Shown: positions 1-12,725, counted from the stretch's first letter. The stretch: DNA of 64,000 bases from Codonopsis lanceolata (GCA_013146195.2 CM028378.1:86610295-86674294), one strand, 5' to 3'. Notes: generated by a model from the sequence alone, not told the origin. Made by a program: numbers and translations.

Positions 1-370
1 CGGTGAAGCTTTGAAGAGGTCTTTCGCTGAACCTGTGAAGTCCTATAAAAACTATTCTAGGCAAAGTTCTATACACAGTTGCCACGCTAATCGATACGCA
101 ACCCAATTAGCCACTGATGTATAAAACTAATGTAATGTATGAGCAGATATAAATCTAAATACAATGAGTATCAACAATCTCCTCCTATTTATACCTGGTC
201 ATCATTACTACAAATGAGGGCTATAACCGACTATGTGATAGATAATGACATGTCTAAAAGAGTTCTTAATTTTATAACGGAAGACATGCCTCTATCAAAT
301 AGTTGAACACCTCAAGTGTAAAGACTAATCTAGGTGCTCAAAAAAATGTAAGGAAATCATAGAACAACAC
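1..370 (-). repeat. LTR-like terminal region of the minus-strand Copia element (partial)
   Basis: Downstream (minus sense) of the env-like ORF ending at 576. The minus strand has a clear TATA box (TATAAATA, plus coordinates 186-193) followed by a T-rich leader, as in the promoter part of Copia LTRs. The LTR border is not certain: a TGTTGATACTC start at 176 after a purine-rich run, or a start further right near 344-370, are both possible. The rest lies outside the window. The LTR identity is inferred from position and promoter-like composition, not from a matched second LTR. Confidence 0.4.
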
Positions 371-575
371 ACAGATTAGTAGCAATCAGTTTAAATAAAT
401 TTAAACAAAGTGTTTAAATTCTAAGCAAATATGAAACGAAAGAACAAGAATTTAAACAATAGACAATTTTTGAAAGGCAATTAATCTTCTGTATTATAAA
501 CGAGGAGTTTAATGATTACAGAGTTTTCAAAAATAAGGATAGATACAAAGGTTAAGGGAAGAACAGATACAAATT

Positions 576-1922
576 TTAACAAGGTCTTTTCCCTTTTCCT
601 TTGTCTGCTTCTTCTTTCTCCCTTCGTTGTCGCTCTAGCTCTTCCGTTCTTCGGACGTATTCATCATCGGTATCTGTAGGAGGTCTAGTGGAACGGGAAC
701 GGTAGTCGAGTTTTTCACGAAGACGACTGTTCTCTTCCATAAGCATTCGGTTGATAGACTTCATTTGCTTCTCCTCCGTGATGGCCAGATCACGATCACG
801 TCGAGCATTCATAATGTTATGAGTTAAGTCGCGAGCTATGTTGTTGAGCTCGAGGACACGTGGGGGGCTGTTGCCAAGATGAAGTGTGATAGCGTGGAAC
901 AACTCGTAGAAGAGAGAGGAGCAGAGTCGGACACATTCATCTCGTTGAGCTTCGACATTGATCTTGACGTCCGTAAACTCGTGTCTCATCTGTCCAAACC
1001 GAGTCCACACATCTTCTTGGAATTAGCGAAGAAGAGCAGCAGTCCTATCGTTGGCCTTGGACGCGGCAGTGGCGATTTCAGCGGTGGCAGTAGAGATGCT
1101 AGTCAGCTCGCCTAACCGTTCATAGATGGCGTCCAGCCGAGACAAAATTTCAGCATTGGTCGGCTGAGAGGAAGAAGGTGCCTGGCCAATGTGAATGTGA
1201 GCAGCACCGGCAGAAGAGGTAGTGCCAGGGGATGAGGGCCGGAAGGGCTGTTGGAGAGGAAGGGTGACGGAGTCGGAAGAGGTTGAGTCTTGGGTTGGGA
1301 TGGTGTTGGTAGAAGAGGAGATGGTTTGAGGTGGAGGGGGAGGAGGTGTTGGTGGAGAATCTAACTCAATGTCAGTGTCAGAATTGTCACTGAAGATTGA
1401 TGATTCGGGTAGAGGGTCGGTAAAGAACCAGAAAGAAGGGGCTGGATAGAAGAGGGATTTGGGCTTGCGAAGGTGAGGTTGTGGTTGATCTTGGTAGAAT
1501 AGATCTGCTACTGATGAAAGTTCAAAGAGGAACTTGGAAACAGCAGAGTCTATTGGTTTGGTAGGAGTGGGTTGGGTTGGGTTGGATGGTGTAGATGAAG
1601 TGGTTTGGTTATGATGATGTGAGGTAGGGGTAGATGGGTTAGGAGAGTAGTTGAAAGGTGAAGGAGGAGGGGTAGGGGTTCGGGTAGGCTTCTCCTGAGG
1701 GATAGACTCCTCCGGAGGTGGTGAAGTCCTCTGAGTAGATGACTCAGTAGGATTGGGTTGGTTTGGTGTGACTGTAGAGGATTGATCGTCGGTAGGGGTT
1801 TGGTCAGCGGTAGGGGTTTGGTTGTCGGTAGATGGTTGGCTGGCGGTAGAGGGCTGGGTGCCGGCAGACCTCTTTTTCTTCCTTAGCAACTGAAATTTTT
1901 TTTCTAGGAAGCAGGGCGGCAC
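576..1922 (-). pseudogene. 3' half of an env-like / plant-transposon ORF: proline-rich segment plus coiled coil
   Basis: Minus-strand reading frame beginning at a good splice acceptor (CCCGCAG, AG at 1924-1923) and ending at 576. The first part is rich in Pro, Thr, Ser and Gln, with a run of prolines near 1335-1350. The last 140 residues are charged and predicted coiled coil (heptad-like REEL/LERQRREK pattern). A TAA at 1020-1022 interrupts the frame; the same frame stays open on both sides, so this is one ORF with a nonsense codon rather than two genes. A 91-bp intron (2013-1923, GTAAGG donor) precedes it. Position downstream of a Copia pol in the same direction, with proline-rich and coiled-coil parts, recalls the env-like ORF of SIRE elements. 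That family link is inference. No transmembrane segment is obvious. Confidence 0.5.
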
Positions 1923-2093
1923 CTGCGGGAATTTATTAGAAAGATAAAAAGAATACAAACTTGAGGGGGACAACCAGCCTAACCCTTTGAACGGGGGGAC
2001 AGAGGAGCCTTACCTCGAAAAGGAAATACAAATTAAATGTATTGTTTTTTTTAAACAACCTAAAAAATCCAAAAGATAATCCAAACAGATTTT

Positions 2094-5000
2094 TCAACGG
2101 CGAAAATTCGAAAAGCCATACAAGTCACTTTTATAGGCATGAAGAACAGCTTTAGGAAGATCCCGAATGTCAGTGAAGAATTGTCTCGATTGGTGTCGAT
2201 GAGCTTCTGCGGCCAGACGATCAGCTACAAAATTTTGCTCCCGGAATACATGATTCTGACTATAGGATGATAAAACTTTGCGACACTCCCGAAGATCATA
2301 CTCATAAAGCCATGGAGTATTATGGTGTCCTGCTATAAAATTAACCGCCGTCAACGAGTCAGATTCAACCAGGACATGATCCAAAGCAAGGGATCGACAC
2401 AGACGAAGACCATCTAGAAGGACCATTATTTCAGCGAACACATTCGAACCAGAGCCATAGAAATTAGAAAAAGCAGTCACTAACCCCCCTTATCATTCCG
2501 AATGATGCCGCCCCCCGAGCAATTACCCGAAATACAAGAACCATCAGTATTCAGCTTTAGATAAGTAGCAATCGGAGGGAGCCATTTAAGCCAGTGACCT
2601 ACCCGAACCCTAACCACCTGAACAGGAATATGCAGAGACTGAATCACCATAATTCCACCCAGCCCACTAGCTGACCGAGGACAAAAGAGAACAGCTGAGT
2701 CCTGAAGATGCGATATAATCTTCTGAAAAATTGACTCCGTTTGCATGGGGACATTCTCGAAAATAGTGGTACATCTCGCCTTCCAGATTTCCCAACAACC
2801 GAATACAAAAATTCCTAGCAAACATGCCACCAATTGTTGGCGAATCGAGACTCCAGACCAAGATCGGAACAGATGGGGAAATTCACTAAACTGACTAATT
2901 TTCCGAAAGGGGCGAGCCAGACGAGGCCAAATCTCCCTAGATACATCGGAATGCATAAAAAGGTGCTCAATCGATTCACATTCAAGATGAGATATGCAAT
3001 AGACGCATTTAGACGACAAATGAATAAACCGACCTTGAAGCCGATTATCAACTGGAAGAGCCCCATGCATCAGTCTCAAAATAAAAATACTAACAGTGGT
3101 CGGAATCCATGGCTGCCATATCTTACTAGCCCAAGTAATTTTTGGGCTGGGAGGCCGAATATAATTCCAATAAGCCGAAGACTCGAAACTTCCTGATGTA
3201 GTTAAAGTAAAGATACGGCGATCTTTAATGTGTTCGGAGCACCGAATTTTCATAATCTTCTCATGCAGATCTTCTGGAACAAGATGGCTAATTTCATGAA
3301 ATCTAGATAAAGCATCCTTAACGTAAAGATTAATGTCCATAGGGAGGGGACCTTGAAGACGCATGTCGCACCAATTCTCATTCCAAAAAGAGAGATTTCC
3401 TTCCCCAACAATCCACCTACTACACAACTGCCCATAGCCAAGTTGAGAGAGAACAACCCGCCACGACAAAGATGAATTTGCATGACCATGCAGCCCATCA
3501 ACACTGCTATACTTGAGATTACAGAATCGAGCCCAAAGGCTCTCACCCCTGAGGACACTCCAAGCCAACTTTGCATGAGCCGAAGCCATCACATGTTGTA
3601 ACGAACGAACACCAAGACCTCCTTCATTAAGAGGACGACATATTTTGTGCCAAGCCACCCAATGAGCCCGATTCTCACCATTAACACTCCAAAGGAATTC
3701 AGCCATAGCCCGCTCAATACGAGACAGAACCGATTTGGGGACAGAGATAGCGGAGAGAATGTATATGGGGATGCTACAGAGAACCGATTTGAGCAGCGTA
3801 AGTCGAGCACCAAAAGACAAAAGCTTAGCATGCCACCCACTTATACGTTTCATAATCTTTGATTCCAGATCCTCAAAGTAGTGCCTCTTCAATCTGCCCG
3901 TAAAAAGAGGGATACCGAGATATTTCAAAGGCAACACCTTATGAGTGCACCCGGACCAACCATGAATAAGAGAGATGCGGCGAGAGGAACACCCCTTAGG
4001 CATATAAAAACCACTTTTGCTTAGGTTAATAAGTTGCCCTGAACTATGCTCGTAATGCTGCAAGATAGACCTTAGACCCAATATCGAAGATTTGCTCGCG
4101 TTACTAAAAACCAACATGTCATCCGCATATAGAAGGTGAGTAATTTGAAGGCCGCCCCACCCATGATGAAACGGCTGAAAAACACCTTCCCGAAGCCCTC
4201 TATTAAGATTAAAGGATAAAATATCTTGAGCTAAGAGAAATAGAAGCGGAGAGAGAGGGTCTCCCTGTCTAACCCCCCTAGTAGAGTGAAAAAAGCCATG
4301 AGACTCTCCATTAATCCGAAGGGAATACCAAATATTATCAAGCAGCCGAAGAAATAACCCTTGCACATCCTAACTGAAGCGAAAAGCTTGCAAAGCACGG
4401 ATAATGAAATCCCATTCAAGGCGATCATAGGCCTTAGACATGTCAAACTTGAAAATAATATTTCCCCCTCTAGACTTCAGATCTAACCGATGAACGAGCT
4501 CATTAGCTAACAAAACATTCTCTTGGATGCTACGACCCTTCACAAAAGCCACCTGTTCCGGAGAGATAAGATAGCAAGCCGACTAGCAAGGATGCGAGAA
4601 ATGATTTTACAGATAAAATTGCACAAACTGATGGGCCTAAGATCCCCAAGATCCTCCGGGTTATCCACTTTCGGAATCAAAACTAAAGTCATGGTCGTCA
4701 TACCTCTAGGAAGTTGATATCCTGAAAAATAAGAAGTGATGGTTGCCAAAACATCACTTTTGATAATCGACCAACACCCCTGAAAGAACCAACCAGTGAA
4801 GCCATCCGTTCCAGGAAAACTGTTTGGATTAAGATCTATGATAGCAACAAAGACTTCTTTTTCATAAGGGATTTGTAACAGGCTCGCATTCTCCATATCA
4901 GTCACCTTGGCTGGAAAACGATCAAAAAGTTGTTCATGAATAACATGCGGCTGAGAGGAAAAGATGTCACTGAAATAATTCACAGCCATAGGGCCTATGT

Positions 5001-6161
5001 CCTTCGCATTATCATTAAGAGTCCCATCAGGCATACGAATCCGAACTTTATTGGCTCTGAATCTATCCTTGATACGGGCATAGAAATATGCTGAATTTCT
5101 GTCTCCATGTTCCAGCCATTTTTGCCTAGAATTCTGCCAAGTCAGCTCTTCGTCCCACGATACCAATTGAGCGAGATTCTTCCGAGCGTCCCGAAGACAA
5201 GTAAAGACCTGCTGCTGCCATCCATTCTGTAAAGAAACCTCAAGGCTGAGAATCTCATCCTGGAGAGCTTCTAATCTCCGTCGAACATGGCCAAAAACAT
5301 TCCAATTCCAATCCTTCAACTGAATACGGAGCATCTACAATTTCTTGAACAAGACCTCTAAAGGCGGACCACAAACAGGCCTGTTCCACTGAGTCTCCAC
5401 GAAAGGCAAAAAGTCCGGGTGATCAAGCCACATTCGCTGAAAACGGAAGCAACTCTTAGGCTTAGAGACGGTCTGTAACGTGACTAACAAAGGGGAATGA
5501 TCAGATTCGCTGGTAGATAAATGTTGAACCCGAAGACCTTGAAAAACTGCAGTATAATTCCCGCTACACAAGACTCTATCTAGCCGCTTCTAGATTCGAC
5601 GATTCCCTTCATGATTGTTACACCAAGTATATCGACTTCCCTCAAAACCAGCGTCCTGGAGACCAACATGAGAAATGAACTGATTGAAATCATCCATAGC
5701 ATTAAAGTCGCATTGAGTGCCCCCTAATTTTTTTGAAGAATGAGAGATAATATTAAAGTCACCACCTATCAGCCAAGGGTCAGATAACCCGCTTGCAAAG
5801 GAAGAAAGATCATCCCACAACTTCCTTCGGAGAACGCTGCAACATTTTGCATAAACCACAAAAAGAATAAAAAATAACTACCGTCAACAGTGACTTTAAA
5901 GGACAAAAATTGATCTGAGAAACCCAATAGCTGCATATCAACATTATCTTCCCAAAGAACCCAAATATGGGTATTCACCGGATTAACATGCATAGAGTGA
6001 GAGTAACGCAATCTACGGCATAACTTATTAATTTTGTCTCCCGAAGCTTTAGGCTCCAAAAGAGCACATATGATCGGTTTATATTGCTTTTTAAGGAGAC
6101 TAAGATAATCTCGAGTCCCTCTATTACAAACCCCTCGAGCATTCCATATAAGAACTGACAT
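2094..6161 (-). pseudogene. LINE ORF2: endonuclease, reverse transcriptase, zinc-finger region, RNase H (disrupted)
   Basis: Starts at ATG 6161 with the APE endonuclease opening (NARGV), followed by a GGDFN motif near 5770 and SESDHSPLL near 5510. The reverse transcriptase spans about 5300-3500 and includes RPISLCN, KAYDRLEWDF, RQGDPLSPLLF and the catalytic LLYADDM near 4110. A Cys-rich zf-RVT segment (CVYC...H) follows near 2950. The end is an RNase H with NTDGS, an AEIM glutamate, VESDS and VADRLA, so all four acidic positions appear present. Breaks: stops or shifts near 5860-5770, 5590, 5335, 4550, 4370 and 2480. A product of about 1,300 residues was the original size. This is the plant L1 type that carries an extra RNase H. 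Confidence 0.88.
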
Positions 6162-6184
6162 GTAAAAAACTGAGGGAGAGAGAA

Positions 6185-7861
6185 TTAATGGGCTTTGGCA
6201 GCAGCCCTAGTTTTGCGCATATTATGCTTCAAGAACTGCTCTTGTTTTGCTTTCCGAGCTTTCTTCTTGCAGAAATTTAGAAAATCTGGACGGATCGTTT
6301 GAGTGGCAATATCCCAGTCCGAGAAAGCTTGAGATACATCATCTACATGCTCTTCATAATCACCTCCAGTAGAATGGGCCTTTTCAAATTTTCTGGGGCA
6401 AACCATCATCCAAAATGGTTTCTTATCTGCTTTCCAACAATCGTTTATATCTACCACACCTTTACCAACCAAATCACTTTTGTCCACATCCTGACTAAAC
6501 CCGCCAGTCGCAGTACCATCTTCTACCTCAACTTCATCATCCTAAACATGAGACAACACTTCAAAAGAATTGGATGTACAAACTCAACCTTTACCTTTCG
6601 GAGAGGGCACCGAAGAATGGAATTTCTCATTAACTGTCGTGTTCGGGGTCATCTTGTTAGCCAAAGACTTATCTCTATTAACTAAATCAATAACTTCCAC
6701 TTCTTTGGGGCATCCATTATCATCTTTGGCATTGGAGACAGAAGTTTTGGCCGAACCCTTCGACTGAGTCACTGGCTGCCATCTAACACCTTGCAACGGC
6801 TTAACACCAATAGGTTCTGATCTATGCGTCTCAGTAACATCCTCCTACATAGGTCTAGCTTGTTCCTTCTCCAAAGTAATATTAGGTTTTGAAGCCGGTC
6901 TGGCATCCACTTTATCAACCTTGTTAGCCTGAACAATCCTATCCATCCCGCACCTATTCTTATGACAAAATTGTTTTGTGTGACCAAGGAGACCACATCC
7001 CGTACAGTAATTAATGTTCCCCTCAAACTCCAAAGGTTGCCAGAATCCTTGATCCTTTCCAATCCCTATCCAGATACGAGACGGAAGAGTTTCGGCTACA
7101 TCAATTTCAACACACAGTCTAGCAAACATTGGCCTGGATAATTCAAGGGTCTTCTCGTCAGCCCTTAAAAATCGGCCAAAGCAATTCCCTATGCTTTGTA
7201 GGAATTAAGGATTGAACAAATTGAGAGGAAGGCGGTGAAGTTTAACCCAAACCGCCACCCTGGTACAATCTTTCTTAAAGAGACAATTCGGTGACCACCT
7301 AAAGGAACGAAACATTGAAGTCTGAATCATGTGGGATTCCCGTGAAAGAGCACGAATCAGATCTTCGGCAGAAGAGAGATGGACCATGACATGTCGAGGG
7401 TCTAGCAGGCCGACAACAAAAGAACTAGAAAGGTTCCAGTTTTTTGCAATATCTTCCTGTATAGCATGTGTCGAAGGTCTTCCAGCCGAGAATTTGAGCA
7501 CAATCGTGTTACTGAGAAGACGCTCTGACAATTCAACCTCTAATGGAGTAAACATGCAATCTAGTTCATTCTCCATAGACGAGGGTTGGCGTGGAGCCAA
7601 AGGAATTTCCTGAAGCAAAGGGGTCGAGTTAGGGTTAACGCCAGGGTTAAGACGGGGCTGCCCAGCAACGATGGCGTACGTACGCGTCGAAGGAACGGTA
7701 GGACGTTGAGGAATAGGAGGGGGGTCCGAAGAGACCATGGGGGTGGAACTGGAGTATGGAGGAAGAGCCTCCATACCAGTGTCGGCCAAAGCCTTAGCAA
7801 CTGAATAGGGGCTCAGCTGTGTCATCGATTGAGGCTGGAATGTCTGCAGGTGGCTAGTATT
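6185..7861 (-). pseudogene. LINE ORF1 (DUF4283-like, CCHC knuckle), disrupted
   Basis: Minus-strand ORF1-type protein ending at TAA 6187-6185, 24 bp before the ORF2 ATG. The N-terminal part (about 7600-7210) has the layout of plant LINE gag-like DUF4283 proteins (SERLLSNTIVLKF, then a W-V-x-L-x-x-L-P-L patch). A CCHC knuckle (CTGCGLLGHTKQFC) lies near 7010-6970. The remainder is basic and low complexity. Stops or shifts near 7205, 6845 and 6580 break the frame. The frame upstream of 7861 runs on into the interrupted env-like gene, and no ATG clearly marks the start, so the 5' boundary is uncertain. Confidence 0.75.
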
Positions 7862-7869
7862 CAAAGGTT

Positions 7870-9567
7870 TTACGTAGTCGCCTACATTTTGGTTTAGGAG
7901 AGGGTGCAGGTGAAGGTGAGGGTGGTCATTTTGTTCGAGGAGAAGGTTGGGTAGAAGAGGGGTTGGTTGTGCTGGAGCTGGTTGGGCTTGGGTTGGTTAG
8001 GCTGGGGAAGGTGATGGAGATATACCGGCGGCAGAGGAATAGCGTCCGACAGACTTGTCCCTTTGGCTTTCCTTCAGCTCTTTCCTTATCCATTTAGCCT
8101 GTTGTTCCTCAGCTGCCACTTCTTCTGCCCAAGCCTTTTTGGCCTTAGCTTTCTGCTTGGACCACAATAGCTGCTCTGCCTCATCAGCCAGATCTTTGAC
8201 TTGTTGGTGGAGGGTCTTAGCAACCTGGTCATCAAATTTAGTAGATGCCTTCTTGAAGGTCTTGCTAGCCGCTTCATACGCTTCCATGTTGAAGCGTGTA
8301 ACTATGATCGGCACAGGCTTAGCAATTTTGTTGATGGAGATGGGCGGTAGACCTTTTTGCAACCTTCGCTTGTTCTCGTATTTTGAATACTTGTTGAAGA
8401 ACAAAGCGGTCAACTGTTTGTCCATGGACACCACTATAAGCTCATCTTCCTTGATGGAAGAGTTGACTTTCTCTGTGTCACAAAGGAGAACGTTGATTAG
8501 CCTGACAAAAGGTCGACTGCAGTTGGGATTGTTCTTGACCTTCTCAACGTTCTGCTTCAGCTCATTGAACATTATAGTGTCGTAGTTGAGGTGGGTCTGA
8601 AGATAGACAGCACTTGTAAGATTCAGCTGTTGTGCTGTGAACATGTCATGGGCTCTGCTTTTGAACAGCAATCCCTTGTCTATCAAATGGCTGGAGCAGT
8701 AGACGTCCAGCGGGAAGAGATTCCTTAGCATCTTCCCTTGAGGTTCCCTTGGGGTATCAATTCCCCTCATTGCTTCCCAGGCATGATCAGCCTCAACAAT
8801 TGTCGATTCAAGAGCACCACTGAAATGCACACCCATAATGGTGGAGATAGTTTTGGCGGTGATGGAGATAGGACGGCCTCGAATCCATCCACGAAGAGCA
8901 TTTTGGTTTCTGAGCTCCATCCTTTGGTAGAACTCTTCAGCCAAGAGAATATTGTAGCTCTTGTCGTTGACGCAGAAGAGTGGAAGAATTCCTGAAGCGT
9001 TCATGTCGTCGCAGGCCTTGACTCCGGTGGCAATAGTACAAACAGACTGGAGGTCTATGCACATTCTGGGTATATAAAGTTTTAGGTCCAAGGCGACGAT
9101 GATGTCGTGAGCAGCGGGGAAAAGTAGGGTATCCCGGAAGGTTGACGTCCAAAGTCGGAGGAATGTCCTTTTCCGGGTCCAACTCCTTCCTGCTGTTACG
9201 CTTGGATTTCGATGATTTTGCCTGAAAGAAATGCAGTCAGAAATTAGGGCTTTTTACCACGAAAGATAAACAAGCGAAGATTTCAAGCTTTTCTGAAATT
9301 AATTGAAATTTTGAAAAGAAAACTTGAAACCCTTGAATGTTTAGGGTAAGAAAACCAGAGAAACATATAACAGAAGATTTCTAAAAAGAATAAGTATTGA
9401 AAGCATATAAAAGACTGTTAGTTTCTAGGTTTTGAAGAACAACAATGGCGGATACTGTTAGATACGCGAAAGCGACCTTTTGTATTCCAAAACAATTAGC
9501 TTCAGAGATGAAATACTAAACAGTAAACGATGAATAACAAGTAGTAGAGTAGAGAAGAGCATACCAT
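7870..9567 (-). pseudogene. 5' half of env-like ORF with 'putative plant transposon protein' domain
   Basis: Reading minus strand: the first coding exon is only the ATG (9567-9565), followed by GTATGC at 9564. A 343-bp intron ends in TTCTTTCAG (AG at 9223-9222), and exon 2 opens MAKSSKSKRNSRKELD. The body resembles the plant-specific 'putative plant transposon protein' family (PF20167 type) and ends in a charged Lys/Glu/Ala-rich helix and SPSPSPA. A one-base frame change in the C run near 9116-9120 and a TAA at 7999-7997 break it. A Pro/Gln/Leu-rich segment continues open to the LINE junction at about 7870, and the gene resumes left of the LINE. A TATA-like TTTAAATA lies about 145 bp upstream (near 9710), suggesting an internal promoter. 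Family assignment is by recognition only. Confidence 0.6.
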
Positions 9568-9704
9568 TGTTGTAGATGAGAAGAAGAAACAAGAAGAATT
9601 TGGAAATGGGGGGAGCAGTTGCAGAGTGAGAGAGGGTTTGAGTAGAGAGAGAAATATTTCAGACAAAGGGGTTTCGTAAAGTTTTGGAAAGGGCGGTTCA
9701 AGGT

Positions 9705-9713
9705 CTATTTAAA
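9705..9713 (-). promoter_or_regulatory. TATA-like box upstream of the env-like ORF
   Basis: Minus-strand TTTAAATAG, about 145 bp before the ATG at 9567 and about 215 bp after the Copia pol stop. The stretch between contains a CT-rich leader (CTCTCTCTACTC type), typical of plant 5' UTRs. It suggests that this third ORF has its own transcript rather than being made from the genomic RNA. This is inference from position and composition. Confidence 0.35.
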
Positions 9714-9928
9714 GAAAAATTTTAGCGCAAAAGCAGGAACTTAAGATATTTTCTAAGTAAAAAGATTTTACGCTTGACCCTTTTTTTTGTTTTAGAAAGC
9801 CTCTTTGGCTAAAATAGACTAAGTAGAGATACTAACCTTTAAGTCTTCCGCTAAAGGGAAAATGACATCTTCCGGTAAGTATAAAACTAAGTCTACCGAT
9901 ATGAATGAAAAGCTATAAGATATTGAAA

Positions 9929-11678
9929 TTAAGCAGTAGGATCAATCATACCAAGATTTCTCCTTAAATAAGCAAACCTGGTGGCATCCAATGGCTTTGT
10001 GAGAATGTCAGCCAATTGATGCTCAGTTGGAACGTATTCCAGACTGATGTTACCTTTCTCCACATGATCTTTGAGGAAGTGATAACGGATATCAATGTGC
10101 TTTGTCTTCGAGTGCATCACTTGGATTCTTGGGCGAGATTCTTGATGTGTTGTCACACATAACTGGACAATTTGCAGTCTTGATGTTGTAGTCCACTAGT
10201 TGTTGCTTCATCCATATTAGCTGAGAGGAGCAGCTGCTGGCAGCAATATATTTTGCCTCTGTGGTGGAGTTTGCAACCGATCCTGGTTTCTTGCATGACC
10301 ATGAGACAAGTCTATTTCCAAGAAATTGACAAGTCCCACAGGTGCTTCTTACGCTCACTGCGGTGCATACGCATCAGTATCCAACTAGATCGAAGTTGTT
10401 GCGTTTGGAATACCATATGCCTAGATTTGTTGTTGTTGAAACATATCTGATGATACGTTTAGCAGCAAACAAATGAGATTCCTTTGGATCTGCCTGAAAT
10501 CTTGCACAAACACAAACAGCAAATATAATGTCAGGTCTACTGGCAGTAAGGTAAAGAAGTGAACCTATGATTCCTCGGTACTTGGTCATGTTCTCTTGCT
10601 TTCCCTTTTCATCTTTATCAAGATGGCAATCGGTAGATATTGGAGTCTAAAATCCTTTTGCTGAATCAAGACCAAATTTCTTGATGAGTTCCTTTACATA
10701 TTTGGTTTGGCTGATGAAGATTCCGTCGGAAGTCTGTTGAATCTGCAGTCCTAGAAAGTATGTAAGTTCTCCCATCATACTCATCTCGAACTTGCTTTGC
10801 ATCAGCTTCTCGAATCTCTTGCACAGGCTTTGGTTAGTTGATCCAAAGATGATGTCGTCCACATAGATTTGTACCAGAAGAGAATGACCTTTGTGCTTGA
10901 GGATGAATAGAGTTGTGTCTATTCTTCCTCTCACGAATCCTTATTCTATTAAGAACTTGGATAGAGTTTCATACCAAGCTCTAGGAGCTTGCTTTAGGCC
11001 ATAGAGTGCTTTCTTAAGTCGGTAGACATGATCCAGTTTGTCTTGAATGATAAATCCTCGTGGTTGTTCAACGTATACCGTTTCTCAAAGATCACCATTC
11101 AGAAAGGCACTCTTCACGTCCATCTGATACACTTTGAAGTCCATGAACGAAGCATAGGCTAGAAAGAGTATGATTGCTTCTAATCTAGCAACAGGAGCAA
11201 ATGTTTCATCAAAGTCAATCCCTTCTTCCTGTCGGTAGCCTTGAGCAACCAATCTAGCTTTGTTTCTGGTGACGTTTCCATCTTCATCTCTTTTGTTTCT
11301 GAAAACCCATTTGGTGCCGAAAACTGGATGGTCAATCGGTCTTTGAACTAAGCTCCACACTTTGCATCTTTCAAATTGGTTCAGCTCTTCTTGCATAGCT
11401 TCAATCCAGTTATGATCTACAATAGCTTCATCAATCTTCTTTGGCTCGATTTCAGATACGAATGCAAATGCAAACATAGTCTCATCTCGAACTCTATTCC
11501 TCGTACGAACTCTTGAGTTGAGATCACCAATGATTTGAGAAATAGGATGATCTCTTGTTTCAATAATGGTTGGAGGGAGATCTCTTCTGGTGGGATCTTC
11601 CCTTAAGAATTCTGGAGTAGGTTGAGAAGGAGATTCACCAAAATCTGGTTCAGAAGAGATAGGATCTTCGAGACCTTC
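9929..11678 (-). pseudogene. Copia (SIRE-like) pol: reverse transcriptase and RNase H, disrupted
   Basis: Minus-strand RVT_2-type polymerase. Motifs in order: NWIEAMQEELNQF, VFGTKWVFRNK, KARLVAQGYRQEEGIDF with ETFAPVARLE, YQMDVKSAFLNGDL, the catalytic YVDDIIFG near 10865, FLGLQIQQ, GSLLYLTASRPDI, and RNase H with STTEAKYIAAS and LADILTKPLD near the end. Stops or shifts at about 11085, 10935, 10645, 10370 and 10095 inactivate it. The stop at 9929 (GMIDPTA end) is normal for the family. The upstream part of pol, integrase and gag are missing because the + strand Copia LTR begins at 11679 within the same reading frame. Confidence 0.9.
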
Positions 11679-12723
11679 TGTTGAATCGTGCAATTAAAAA
11701 GATTTGCTTAAAAACATTTCACTTGATTGTCAGCCAAGCAAAATAGATTATATTTGGTCAGCTGAATATCATTTTGTCAGCCACTTATCTCAGCTGATCT
11801 ATACGTACTTAAAGTATGAGTTTATCTTTCCTTATTTGACTGATCATACTCTTGTACTAACTTTTTCCTACTTTGTGTTTTTGGTAGATGCCCTGCCATA
11901 TAATATCTCACAAGATCCTTTGAGATCTTGCCTCTGCCAAAACACATTTTCAAATTCAAATGTGTTCCTAACGGGTTGCTTGTGAAGACTATCTATAAAT
12001 ACCCACTGGAAGCATTTGCAAAGATAACAATTTTTGAAGTCAAGAAACCTTCTACTCACAATCTCTCAGACGTTGTCTTCACGAAAACTTTAGCTAGATA
12101 CTTCTCATTAAAAATTTCTCTCTAGTTATTGTTTAGACAAAACACTGAGTATTTCATTTCAAATTATTAAGAACTCAGTCAGTTTGTCTCACGAGTTTGA
12201 TTGTCTCTCAATCATTCTCCCCAAACACCGGTCTTTTGTTGTACACTGATCCATTAGAGATCAAATAGATTTTTAATAAAATTAGTGCACTTCAAAAATC
12301 CAAGTCTGACCAACTTGGTAGTGGACGTAGCAGTTTATCTGTGAACCACTTCAACTGATTTGTCAGCCATTTCTTATATTCTTGCAAACTGACTTAACAC
12401 TTAAGAAGTTATTCAACTGATTAAGTGTCAGCCAGTTAACAACAATTGTTTGCTTATTTGTTCAGTTAACTTGTAACTCAGTTTCCTCTCTATATTCAGT
12501 GATCAAACATTAAAACAAATTTCTTTTGAAAGCATTGTGTCGGCCTAACCAACTTCTTGACTAAGGAATTTCAAAGTGTCAGCCAACTGACCAATTCTTC
12601 AGTTGACTGACAAGATCAAGTTTTCCGCTGCCAATCTTTTAAGCTTTACAAGTCAACCCTCAAAAGTTTTTAAAGGCTATTCACCCCCCCCTCTAGCCTT
12701 AACTGTTGCCATCTGGACTTACA
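11679..12723 (+). repeat. 5' LTR of + strand SIRE-like Copia element
   Basis: Starts TGTTGAATC and ends CTTACA (TG...CA), followed two bases later by a methionine-tRNA primer binding site. A TATA box (CTATAAATAC, about 11993) sits inside. The same LTR family occurs in inverse orientation at 35047-36110, sharing the start, the CTATTCACCCCC stretch and the end, which supports both borders. It interrupts the minus-strand Copia pol at 11678. The 3' LTR is not in this contig, so no target duplication can be tested. Confidence 0.85.
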
Positions 12724-12725
12724 AT

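Larger units (their letters stand above)
2044..7870 (-). mobile_element. L1-type LINE (non-LTR retrotransposon), minus strand
   Basis: A two-ORF non-LTR element: ORF1 with a DUF4283-like region and a CCHC knuckle, ORF2 with endonuclease, reverse transcriptase and RNase H. The short T run on the plus strand at 2044-2051 is the likely poly(A) tail (minus sense). The 5' end is not sharply defined; sequence to the right of about 7870 belongs to the env-like gene that it interrupts. I could not find matching target duplications at the two ends, so the insertion may have been accompanied by a deletion. Frameshifts and stops show that it is no longer autonomous. Confidence 0.85.

Noticed and set aside
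879..1115. Plus-strand open frame of 78 codons
   Set aside because: Antisense shadow of the env-like ORF on the minus strand.
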